From Allium sativum (lineage: Eukaryota > Streptophyta > Magnoliopsida > Asparagales > Amaryllidaceae), in assembly GCA_030737875.1 (NCBI GenBank), contig CM060922.1, forward strand, positions 317,665,456 through 317,729,455: 64,000 nt of DNA. The letters run 5' to 3'. The first letter of the stretch is position 1. Each line of letters starts with the position of its first letter. Below the pieces are notes generated by a model. That model saw nothing but the letters and a program-made list of their open reading frames with translations, was not told where the DNA came from and ran no database searches. Below, piece by piece: positions 11,921-23,334 of the stretch. Made by a program: the position numbers and the translations under genes.

Positions 11921-12223
11921 TAGAGCAGGAATTTTGGCGCTTAAACGAATTTTTCAAGTTCGAACAGTTCTGGATAGAATTCTGACTCAGCTCTGACTCA
12001 ACTTCGACTCATACGTATGTATATAATTATTTTACGTGTATACAAACCTAAAACCCTCATAACTTCCTTATACGATGTCCGTTTTATGCAAACCAAATGT
12101 CTATCTTGACCAGAATTCCGAGACCGACGCAATGGTGTAATCCGTTTCCCTAATTCTGAATATTAAATTAAATATTATTTAATTTATTCTTTTTTAGCAT
12201 CATTAAAAATTCGGGGTGCTACA

Positions 12224-15200
12224 ACGGGTTTCCATGATTGTTGTAGATGTGGAACAAGGTGACTATGTGGAGGTCAAGACGCGTCTGGTGATGAACGTTA
12301 GGCATTGGGTGAAGATAGTGGAGGGTGGCAAGGTCACGACGGTCATAGGTTGTCGGAGTCCGGGTGCTCAAGGTCAAGGCGGCGATTGTAAGACGAGGGA
12401 GAGCTTTTCATTGCATGCCTGCATATGAAGTGGAGTGAAGAAGGGATGAAGGTAGTGGGTTGTACATGCGGGTGGATGGGCTTCGGCCTTTTCATGTAGA
12501 AAAAAGCCTGGAAGACAATGTTTTGGCGAACACACGCAGAGGAGGAGTCCAGGACTTTGGGCTAACTAGAAGCAACGACTTAGAAGGGTGAATTTCCAGT
12601 TACTATAGCGTTTTCTTTTGTTTTTGGATCTGGCAAACGTTGTGGGTGTCGTAGGTGGTAGATTTGAGGGGAGGTGGAGTTGCGGGTCGGCGCGTCGGAT
12701 AAAGGCGCGCTGTTGGTCTCTAGCAAGGCGGAGGAGGCACAGTGCCAGTTTGGAATGGGGGGTTACTATTCATGTTTATCGTGAAGGCATTGGATTGTTA
12801 GGAGCAAGAAGAGAATTAGGGTTCAGAAATAAAGAAAGGGAAACCGCATGAAATAATGGGTGACGTGGAATCATGGATTAAGGTATTCATGAGATCATCA
12901 ATTATTAAATATTAATTAACTAAGTTTAAAACAAATAATGTTTAATTTGTATATATTAAATATAAAATGAAAATGGGTAATAACTGTTTCATTCGTGCAC
13001 AGATTTACGCGAAACCGAACTTGTTGGGATCACAGTAAAGATCACTACGTTGCTAAGCAAGTTCGGGTGGAATTGGATACAATCAAACTTTCATTTAATT
13101 TTAAACGCCTGTTTAGAATAAACGAAGTGGCATACGAACTGACAATCGAAATAAAATGGTGAGTTAATTCTTATGTTTTCTGGAATTCTATGATCTGATT
13201 AAATTCGTATAATTAAATTTAATCGTTGATAATACATATTGGTTGATTGGTTGCTTTGGATGTTATTTGTCTGTTATGGGTTAGCGTTAAATATATTTAT
13301 GTCATTTGAAATGTATTGGATGAAATTTCTACTTTCATATATTTTTATAAAATGTTATAACGAGCTTGATGCAGGGATGAACAGGTTGGAGGGATCCGAC
13401 CGGATTTCTCAATATTATGTATGTTGTTTATTCTTCTATTGTTTATATATGAACTAGTTGAACCTCAATGAAATTGAAAACCTGTTTGGATGTTGACGTT
13501 GAATTGAAATTCAACATTGTTGTGATTTGAATCAATAAACAATATTGATTGAGGGATTGGTAGCAAATGGCCTGAAACCCACTTTTTTCAAAACATTGCT
13601 TTATCGTCAGGCAAATTGACGGAGTTTGGTTATAAAATTTATTTTATAACTAAAGCAAGGTTTTCAATTGTATTTTATATGTTTTAAAAATAAACTGATA
13701 TTTATAAATTGGTTTATCATATTACAAAATGATTTATTTTGATGTTAAATAAGTTTGAAAGCGAACAAAGTTATAATTAACCTACAGGTTAATATTTTGA
13801 AATAATCATATTCAAGGAAATAATTACATGATATTATTTGATTAATTTTATTATTCTAAAAAAAAGAAGTAATTGAAATCAACTAATGTTTAACTGATGG
13901 TGTCAGTTGACTAGGTCGACTGTTTAATGGGAAGCGGTTATTAGATTATTTTGTCTTAGTTAATCTAGTGGAAATGGTTTAGTAAATAATTATTTAAATT
14001 TAATAAGATCTCTTAAAATATAATTTAATTTTGTTTAACGATTTTTAAAGAATATTAATGTAATTATTTATGGTTTATCAATTTTAACTAACTAATCTAT
14101 TTTAGTTACTAAAGAAGTAAGCTATTTTTAATTCAGTAAATAAGGAAGTTAATTATTATTTTAATTAATAATAATTAAAGTGGTTATTTCTTAAATGGAA
14201 ATTATTTAAGAAACAAACTGAGTTTGAAGTAGGACAATTGGATATTCGCGTTGGATGTTCGCGAAGGTTTTGTAAAGTGACATTCTTCCAAAAATTTATA
14301 GTATGAGTTTTTTGGAGCTAAAGTATAACCTTAAAAATATATTTACTTAATTTAGTAAAAGATTCGAATTGGAAGAAAATGTAAAAATGGAAAAGACGAA
14401 GAGCATTAATAGTTAGGGTAAAGGAGTTGGTATTGAGTTTTAGTTATAAATTCAAGGATTTTCTTTATAATATAATATTAAATTAATTTTGGTAAGGTAT
14501 GGAAAAGATTTGTTGTAATATAATTCTAATTATAAATGGAATTTGAATAATGAAGCTAAAGCGAAATGTTGATTAAATGGTCGTAATCGACCGAGATTCC
14601 CAAATAAAGACGATGGTTTATAAAATCATAGTTAGGTGGTATAGAAAATAAGTTTTTATCGGTATTATAGAAATATGGCCTTTGAGTTACAAACTTCTAT
14701 TCTATTCTGAGATAAGAACGTTGCTGATGAAGGTCTGAGAGGTAACTAAAATACCCCAACTTTAACGACATCACTAATCGAGGAATGATATTAGTTTGTA
14801 ACGGTAAAAGGAAATTAAAATTAGTTTATTATTTCCACAAGAGAAATGTTACAACGTTAGATGCAAGATTTGAAAATATAAAGAATATTACAATGTTAGT
14901 TGTGCGATTTTGAAATGTAAGTAATTAAGAATATTTGACTTTTAAGTAAAAAAAATGAATAACTCGACATTGTTTGGTCAAGTGAAGCATGAATTATGTT
15001 TCTACCACTTGATAATGGTATGTTTTGAAATATACTTATGTAATATGATAAGAAAAAGGCAATGTTTTTCGAAGAAAATGGAAAAAGGATTATTTTGGAT
15101 TGGAAGGAAAGATGATATTTTGAAATGAAATTATATACTCCCTTAAGTATAAAGTGTGACTTTCAAAGTTTTGAAGTTTGATAAAGTTATCGGGTTATAT

Positions 15201-16814
15201 AGAAGTTAATACGCCTTTTGACGTTATTTTTGGCCATATAGAAACTAGTACTGAATATATGTTGTTGAGCTTATAATATAGTGAAATTTCCAAGTTGAGA
15301 TAAGTGTTTATAAAATATGGTGATAAATGGGAGTTTGATTAACTAGTTATTCTTAAGAATTAAGAATATATCTATTATTACAAGTAATGGATGCAAAGAA
15401 CTTTTTGTTAAAATAAAAGAATGAAATCGATGTTTAATCGATGAGGTGATTTTGAAGGGTTGATAAGAGTTAAGAATGATTTGAAATAATAAAAGGTCTG
15501 GACTACCAATATACTTGATCGTATTGTTTGTAATTGATAGTTAAAACACCGACTATGAATGAAATATTATTGGACTTTTTTGTCGTGTTGTTTCGAAGAG
15601 TTCAGAATGAGAACTGGACCCAAAACACTTCGAATCAACACTGCATACGAAACTATTCTGCAGGGATATGTATAAGGACGGAGCACTGAAGACAGTAAAT
15701 CTTCTTAAGCGGAAGAACTACTTATTGGATTTCTTTAGTTGATCCCTAAAAATATTTTGACAATGATTCTGTCGTGATTGAAATCTACCGATTTGCAACG
15801 ACTACTCACTATTGATCTTTTGGGTGACTCCTAGGTTGCGGTAGGAGGGTGCCTTCGGTTCATCCTATTCCTAGATGACTTATATAGACGAATGTATGAC
15901 AGAGTATTTCGGAAAACTCACCGTGTGTTGATTTTTACAAATATACCAAGTTTGGTGGCGGAGAAATTCTCTTGCTTAACACCCAAACTATATTTATGAG
16001 CATCAATTAGTGATTTGACGGATCTGACGATGTGGCATTCAAAGTAAATGATGATGTGATGTTCTGAAAAGGTAAACATGACCTCAAGCCTCATCAACTG
16101 GAAAATGACAAAAATCGGGCAGGGAGCATGGCTAGGTGGGCCATTCCCAAGCAGGGTGTATTGTTACAAGAGTAAATTCATATTTATTCTTCTTTCGTTT
16201 ATGTATCTCCCGGATGTATGGTGGCACCATAAAACCATACAGTGACTATACATTCGGTACACTCAAGCTGAATGAGTGGTTGGTCATGTGTGGTCGGGTT
16301 GCAAGATGTTCTTGTTGAACCACATTGTATCCCCTCTAGAGCACACTGATCATAAGGTGGTCCCATACCTTATCATAATTGGAATCCAATCACCAATAAG
16401 CGCCCTGTGGTTTCTGATTTTATACATAATATGTAGAGTGTGAGATGCAAGCATTCTACTAGAGGGTTATTTCTTTGTGATTTGATAAACACATTATAAT
16501 ATCACTGGTAAGGTAAAAACCATCCGTGTTTATGTGTAGGCTAGTCTTACTATTATCCTTTTCTTTTATAACGGATTTCTAAAGTTAAGAAAGTTGTTTG
16601 CTGTATAATTTATCACTAAAAGTATTCTAGATTGATCCGAGTGAGCTTTGCTTTGATTCAAATGTGCTCAGGTTAGACCCAGCGTACCTCCAGTTTAGGT
16701 TTTCGCTTGGAGTTCCAAAGAAGAAATTAAAGTCGAGACGTATTCCATATATTTACTGGTACTATTTTATTTCCGCTGTGTGTTGTATTGATCTGAATGT
16801 ATATTTCAGTGTTG

Positions 16815-16851
<37 letters not shown>

Positions 16852-17074
16852 TTTCTCTTTAAATAAAGTATTATTGATTATTATTTTTTGTCCATTCCAC
16901 CATGAGACTCTTATCTTCTTATTCTTGTATTCTAAATTTTTTTTCTTTCTTCTCTTACCCTCTATCTTCTTTCTCCTAAAAATCTGGGATTTGACACTTG
17001 AGTTTTTTGGCTAGTAGTATGGAGTTATGTATTATTGTCGAAAATTCAAGTGTCAAATTTTCCGAGTCATTACA
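12224..17074 (+). repeat. LTR D, main part (degenerate ~6 kb class LTR, plus strand)
   Basis: Reverse-complement similarity to LTR B is seen in several blocks in the same order: TTTACGCG...GTTGGGATC near 13005-13030, GTGAGT at 13159-13164, the 16080-16320 block with CTCATCAACTGG and GAGTGGTTGGTCATG (compare 30870-31140 and 48880-49090), the TTTCCGCTGTG block near 16770, and the end GAGTCATTACA at 17064-17074. GC-rich 12224-12850 corresponds to the GC-rich blocks of B and C. It contains frames of no known family. AT-rich 13200-15900 holds nothing recognisable. No primer site follows it. Confidence 0.65.
16819..16848. repeat. (TA)n microsatellite in LTR D
   Basis: A pure TA tract of ~30 bp. 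The open frame at 16664-17014 runs through it and has no other support. Confidence 0.95.
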
Positions 17075-17418
17075 ATTTTTAACATTGAATTTTGTTTTCT
17101 TTTTATGATTTTCGAAAAATATAAATCTAGTTTACATTGTGTTTAGACTGCGATGTTTTGTGTATTTTGAAACTTAACAGGGACCTTGAACAAACAATTG
17201 CAAAAACTTGTATGAAGCCCCAAAATGAAAACAATGAGGCATTTTCAGAAGAATAACATATGAAGTGCATAAAGTGCAAGTGATATTCAAAAAGAACAAT
17301 CTTGAAAATTTGATTGTATCAAAGGCATCCATTAATAAATGATGAACATGTGAAGTAGAGGAAATAAAGTTATCATCTTATGATTTTGATTTTATTTACG
17401 CTTTCCTATGCTATGTTA
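17075..17418. other. Unassigned DNA left of the hAT element
   Basis: No gene is seen. Positions ~17205-17380 are clearly similar to 47880-48048 in the same orientation (shared TTAATAAATGATGAACAT and AATGA-A-CAATGAGG). This is the left part of the DNA interrupted by hAT and by element C. A 5-bp duplication for LTR D could not be identified here. Confidence 0.5.
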
Positions 17419-18755
17419 TAGAGGTGGGCATAAACCGCACCGCAATACGAAAATCACCCAGATAGGATCGTAAAAATGGTGTAGAAAATGAAATCGAATA
17501 ATCTCTCTACAGCAAATATCTCAAACTAAACGATTCGAATTGATATGGTTCGGTTGCGATCTGAACTGTTTTTCCAAACCGCATTAAACCGAACCGAATT
17601 GAATACTTGCACTAATAATCTTATGATAAAAATATAACTAATTCTTATCTATTTTTTCATTTTAACGATGTATATTCTATTTTCAGCGTATAATATTATA
17701 TTAAAAACAATCTCTATCAGAAAGCAAAAATTTATGGCAAATTCTATTCATACACTGAATATTACCTAATGCACACCACTATTTTACTAAAAAAATATAT
17801 TATCAAATTACCCTTTATTTTTATTGCATTCTTACTTTTTAAATTAGAACCCATCAAACCAAAACATTGCAATTAACAGTATTGACCTAATATATGTAAA
17901 ATAAAGTTGAAGTATTTAATGTGTTTTTAAACATGAAACCTAAAATTTGAATTATGGGAACTTCTGCAAGAATGTGCTCAAATTTAAATCATTTAATTTA
18001 AAAGTATGGTTTTTTGCTGAAATTAAGAATTTTTTGTAGCATAATAAATTGGTTACCATATATTCAGAAAACTGAAATTCATTTTACTAAACTTAAACCT
18101 TTTTTAGTGTTATAAATTTCTTATTTTCTATAAATAAGTTTAAAGATTTGAAGAACGAAGATGATGAAGGATAAACCAAGGCTAATATTGTAAAAGAGAC
18201 GGTGTATGTAAAGTATTTTTTGATGTTTGATGGTTTATTTTACTTTATGGTGTGTGTTAAGAGATTGTTGGTGTATGAATATAATTTTCCAAAATTTATA
18301 GTCTCTATATTATAGTTTCCAAATTCTTTTGGATAATGCTAATTATAAGATTATTTGGGTTGTCTTGCTTAATGTTTATGCATTAATTAATGCTGATGTT
18401 TGATTAATGTACAAAACAGTTTTACTTTTCACTAAACGTAAAATTGAAGTATTCATACGGTTAGAAACTAATCTTTCAATTCAGGATAACACTATGTGTT
18501 TTGATGAAATTAATTCTATGATTTCATATTTTACCTTTAAGTGACAATGTCACACGATTGTAAATTGATTTTTGATGGAATTAATTCCCTTATTTCATAT
18601 TAATACAAGTTCAAACCGGACCGAACCAAACTTGAACCACAACTGAACCGTCTGAGCGGTTAGTATAATGATTTGTATTTTTGATCAATCGTTTAATGCA
18701 GCACAAAAGAGGTTTGGACTCCAAACCGCACCAGACCGAATCATGTCCACCCCTA
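17419..18755. mobile_element. Non-autonomous hAT element (1.34 kb)
   Basis: The ends are TAGAGGTGGGCA and the complement of TAGGGGTGGACA, imperfect terminal inverted repeats of the hAT type. Flanking 8-mers CTATGTTA (17411-17418) and CTATGTTA (18756-18763) are identical, which fits the 8-bp target duplication of hAT transposons. Subterminal sequence is rich in AACCGCA and CCGAACC motifs at both ends, the likely transposase-binding repeats. There is no transposase frame, so it would depend on a related autonomous element. Confidence 0.9.
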
Positions 18756-18763
18756 CTATGTTA

Positions 18764-19609
18764 TACATGTATGGATAAGTAGCATTTGTAACTGATTTGA
18801 ATTACCAAATATGTATTCAAACTTAAACGGAAAAGTCTAAAATCTGGGGGAGTTTGCATAAGTATATTATAGTGATGCTCTTTTTCCATCACCAAGGTTT
18901 TTCCCATGAGTTCTTTCATAGTAAGATTTAAACAAGCCATTACATTGATGCAGAAGTATCAAACTGCTTTTATATAGTAAATCATGAAATTACGATATAC
19001 TTTAATATGCTCTTTTTTCCTTCACCAAAATTTTTCATATTGTTTTTCTTAGTAATGTTTTGATGGGGCAATGAGTATTTGATCCAAAAATATCAAACAT
19101 TTTTTAATGCAATAAACTATCGAGATATGCCGTATGATATTTATTCTTTTTTCCTTTACTAATATTTTTCCCAATGGGTTTTTCTTTGTATGGTTTTAAC
19201 AAGGCATTATCATGTTCCAAAATTATCAAATTTCTTTTGATAAAGTAAGATACTAAAATATGTCATTGTACTCTATTTTCTTCACTAAGATTTTTTCCAT
19301 TGAGTTTCTTTCATAAGGTCTTAAAGAGGCATTACTTTGGCCTTGAAGTAACAAATTCTTTATATGGAGTATTGTTTTTATATGATATCTATGATTTTAC
19401 AAATTCACTCTTTTCCTCATTCAAGGATTTTTACATTGAGATTTCCTAATAGGTGTTTTTAATGAAACTATAGACAATATATGTATTGACTAGTTAATAT
19501 ATAAGCAAGATAATAATATGAATGAGCAATCATCATATATTTCAAAAGGAATAACTTTAACTTACAATATGAGCATCCAAGATTTTTGAAATGCATATTC
19601 AAGGCGGAG
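18764..19609 (+). mobile_element. Ty1/copia 3' region remnant
   Basis: Contains about five degenerate units (~110-130 bp) of the type CTCTTTTTCC-TTCACT, then TTTTTCCCA-TGGGTTTTTC, then GTTTTAA-GAGGCA, repeated from ~18880 to 19470. This pattern is typical of the non-coding tail of plant copia elements just before the 3' LTR. It ends with a polypurine tract AAGGCGGAG (19601-19609). No pol protein is readable. Confidence 0.65.
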
Positions 19610-20094
19610 TGTTAATTAGGGGTGAATATGCTAAATTTCAAAGGCCATTATTGTAATCTTTATGAATTACCAAAAGGAAATACATATTTCTAGGATTTAC
19701 ATGTGTAAATAATGCAATTTCAACTATTAAATCTATTTTTTATATTTCCATATATTATATGGTCAAATAATGCTTAAAAGGTTATCGTTTTCTTGGTCTA
19801 ACAATATCATTTATTCATTTGCTATTGTTTTTTACTCTTTTGCATTACTAATTATTATCATTGATCCGTTTAATATATAAGTTACAACAACAACTTGAAG
19901 TGATGTAAAAAAAGGAAAAATTACTAGAAGTTGTACAAAATTTGAGATTTGATATCTTGAATTATTGAAAGATTTGCTAACAAAGTCAATTAACTTAAAA
20001 TTTTATGGATATTTTTCTTAATCATTCAAAATATATAAGTTTTTATAAAAGGGTTTAAGAACCTGAAGTTCATCATAAATTAACAAACCTAAAG
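19610..20094 (+). repeat. Probable copia 3' LTR, left part (cut by element C)
   Basis: Starts TGTTAATTAGG immediately after the polypurine tract and runs into the insertion point of element C. The right part should lie from 47016 onward. The far end is not clear and no second copy of this start is seen in the window. Confidence 0.5.
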
Positions 20095-23000
20095 TATAAC
20101 GACCCGAACTTCTCCGTTCTTTGAAGAGAAGAGAAAGAATGGATTGTCTGAGAACACGACAAATCAGCCACCAACAGAAGAACATTTCATTGCTTATTAC
20201 AACAATTTCCATCAGAGTACAAGAATATACAGAGTATGAATAAATATTATACATTCGATAAATATCATAGATTTACAAATTACAATGCAGCGGAAAAATA
20301 ATACAAAACACAACTGAAAGTAATACACGGATACAGAGCTTTCTGAATATCGCTTCAGCTGTAAATCAGGATCCTATGGATATAATATCTACAAAACCCA
20401 ACTATTAGCTGCCCGTGTGGAAAATAGGGGCACCCAGAGTTTAGGTTAAAACAATAAACTCCAGTTCAGTCATGTGACTGTTGTGAGAACTAAAATAGTT
20501 ATTAATTTGATTTCAAAGCTAGGTAAATTTAGGGACCACGCCGTATAACATGGAATGGGGATACTAGTGCATAAAACAAACAGTGCAATGCTAAATAAAT
20601 AACAATGAAGCTATTATAAGACTCAGATCCCATCACACAATGCAACGCAAGCCGAAGGATAGAGTTTTTATCTTACAATAGCCAAAAATGCTTAGTATGT
20701 GAAATTTCATATTTTACTATTACTATAAGTGTATAGTGTCAAAACAATTTCAAATATAAATGTATCAATCATAGACGGCATGAGTGCCCCATCCCACTAT
20801 GTCGCCACACTAGGCTCTACAATCAAAACCGCAAATGTCACGTATTGGAAGTTTGATTTCCATCTGTGAACCAGGGTAAGGGATCGTCCTTACCGCTTCG
20901 AGATGCTATAGCCCGTGTCTCAGGATCAGAACGCATCGACCCTTGGATCGTTAGGGCCGGTCCACTCGATGTGGATTAAAATGCCTGAACACTGCATTTT
21001 CCTGCCCTATGGGGCGTCAATCTGGTTTATATAAAGACCATCCATCGGCTCCGCAGAGACCGATATAACCGACACGCCTCGCTATCCATCATCCACATAA
21101 GAAAAACATATGGGCGTGCAAAACCGAGACAACCTAGCTAGAAGGAAATGCATGCCCTCTCTGAAGTCCTCTCCCGTTTCTGTTTCACACCAGGGTGTAA
21201 GGCTCGCGAATTAATGCTACACAAAGCTGTGCTTTGATCATCAACCACAAGACTCTGCTTTTCAACAGAAGCCTTGATCATTTGCATCTCAGCATGCCAC
21301 ACAGGCAATTCACGCTATGCAACCGATGTCTATCAATCACACAGAATAAATTCGATGTCAGACACACATCCATTTACAAGTTCATTCTGGGTCTGAACGA
21401 AACCAGAGGCACCTTATTCCTCGTCCCATATGTCCAATATAGGAGAGAGGTCCTCGAATATCTGGTCGATCTCCAAGTACGTCTGGTACGATCACCACTT
21501 ATTACCTCCGGTCTTCAACCACCGTCTTCATCACCGATTCAGTTATTCAGAACGGGATAAACCCAGTCTTTCAAAATAACCCGCGTATATAATAAACAAG
21601 TGTTATAAAAACACAACATACGCCTCATTCCAATTTAGAATATTCTTTTATTTAAATATTCGTATCCTTTGGGAAAGGTTCCCATTAATTTTATCAAAGA
21701 TAAATTCTTTAAAATTTATTCTTTAATCTTCCTTTGGATATTAATTCGAACCAAATTATGGTTTATCCAAACTATTTGGGATTAGCGAACCTTACTGAAG
21801 TAATCATTTGTTTTAATTTCCCAATCCCAACCTATTCATCCCATGAAGTAAAACTGGTAATACTTCATATCGAACACCACGGTGTTATCGGTGAATTCAA
21901 TTACCATTTCACGTTCAAATCTAATTAAAGATTTAACTATCGCCTGGAGTAAAATTGGCGGTACTCCATTCTCGATCATTTTTTGAATTTGTCAATTTTA
22001 GTTATCAGATTCACCTTTCAATATATTTAAAGATTCATTAAACCTCTATTTTAGATTTAATTTCCAAAAATCATTATTTAATGATTATTCAAAATTAAGA
22101 AATAAAAATTATCTTTAACTAGGTTAAAGAACTAATGTCGTTTAAAACACAGCTCAAGATAAACCCAAAATCACATTCCATTAATAATGGAATCTTCACG
22201 GAAAACAGATCAATATATATAATCGATATGAACTTCCATATCTAACCGATACTATAAATAGAATAACAACAAAGCCTCTTGAATTCCATATATAGTAACA
22301 GTCTTCCTCCACAGAAGTCCACTTCGATTATTACCAAATCGAATTCCATTCCAATTTATTTTATTAAATTGGAAAACTTCACTTTGGAAAATTTCCTTTA
22401 AATCTTAACGAAAGATTTATAAATTCCAAATCACATTTCACTGTAAATCGGGTTAAAGAACGAATGTCGTTAAAAACACAGTTCACGATAAACCCAATTC
22501 ACATTCCATTTTATTCCAATTACTAAATATAATTGGAAACTCTAACAATCTTAATTAAAAGATTTATTCTCTTTACATGGGGTTCAAGAGCAATGTTACT
22601 GAAGACACCGTTCATGACCAACCCAAAATCCCATTTGATATTAAATACAAAGCTCTGAATAGAAAATATATCGGCTTATATTCAATATACAATACTACAA
22701 CCAACAAATATCGTATTGGAAACAACGATATAAATATATCTTTCAAATTTCCATAACAATATTTGTATAATCACAAAATCCAATATCGAAATATTCCAAA
22801 GACAATTTCGATTCCAATCCATCCCAATTTATATACTAGAAATTCTGGTTATTTTTAAAACCATTTCAAATCCAATTTATTTATTTAAAAATATTGGATT
22901 ATAATTCTAGTTAATAACTAGTTCATTTCGATAAAAATCTATTTTTATCTTTTCAAATATGGAATTTTTCATCCTAATTCTTTCCAAATATTTCTTATGA

Positions 23001-23294
23001 TTTTACACTAATTATTGATATTATTTATAATTTTATCAAGGCCCGTACAGTCGATTTCCATAAACGGCCATCGAACTGCACTTACAGCGACCTTTTCTAA
23101 ATTTGATTTGGACATAATTCCAAATCCAACCGTCAGATTTCAAATTTCTAATATTCGTTAGAAAGATCTTTTCGATACGAACCCAAAGGTTCCGGTTGTA
23201 GGAGAATACGACGGTCGGATCTCCTGTAATGTCCATTCGATGTCAATGGTCGAAATTCGCGAACTTCTGTGGCGCGGCGCGTTCTATTCAGGAC

Positions 23295-23334
<40 letters not shown>

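Larger units (their letters stand above)
8604..12223 (-). mobile_element. Solo LTR E (Tekay-type, minus strand)
   Basis: The 3.6 kb segment runs from TGTGACACCCC to GGGGTGCTACA, with no polypurine tract or primer site next to it. Flanking 5-mers are ATGGG (8599-8603) and ACGGG (12224-12228), a target duplication with one C/T difference. It shares LTR blocks with element A in reverse orientation: the CACAAACTTAACC repeats at ~10005-10345 and the pyrimidine-CAG block near 8950. Solo LTRs arise by recombination between the two LTRs of an inserted element. No coding sequence. Confidence 0.88.

Noticed and set aside
12216..12851. Candidate exons in a GC-rich stretch right of solo LTR E
   Set aside because: No recognisable domain or start context. 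The position matches the GC-rich block of giant LTRs, and the first frame begins inside LTR E.
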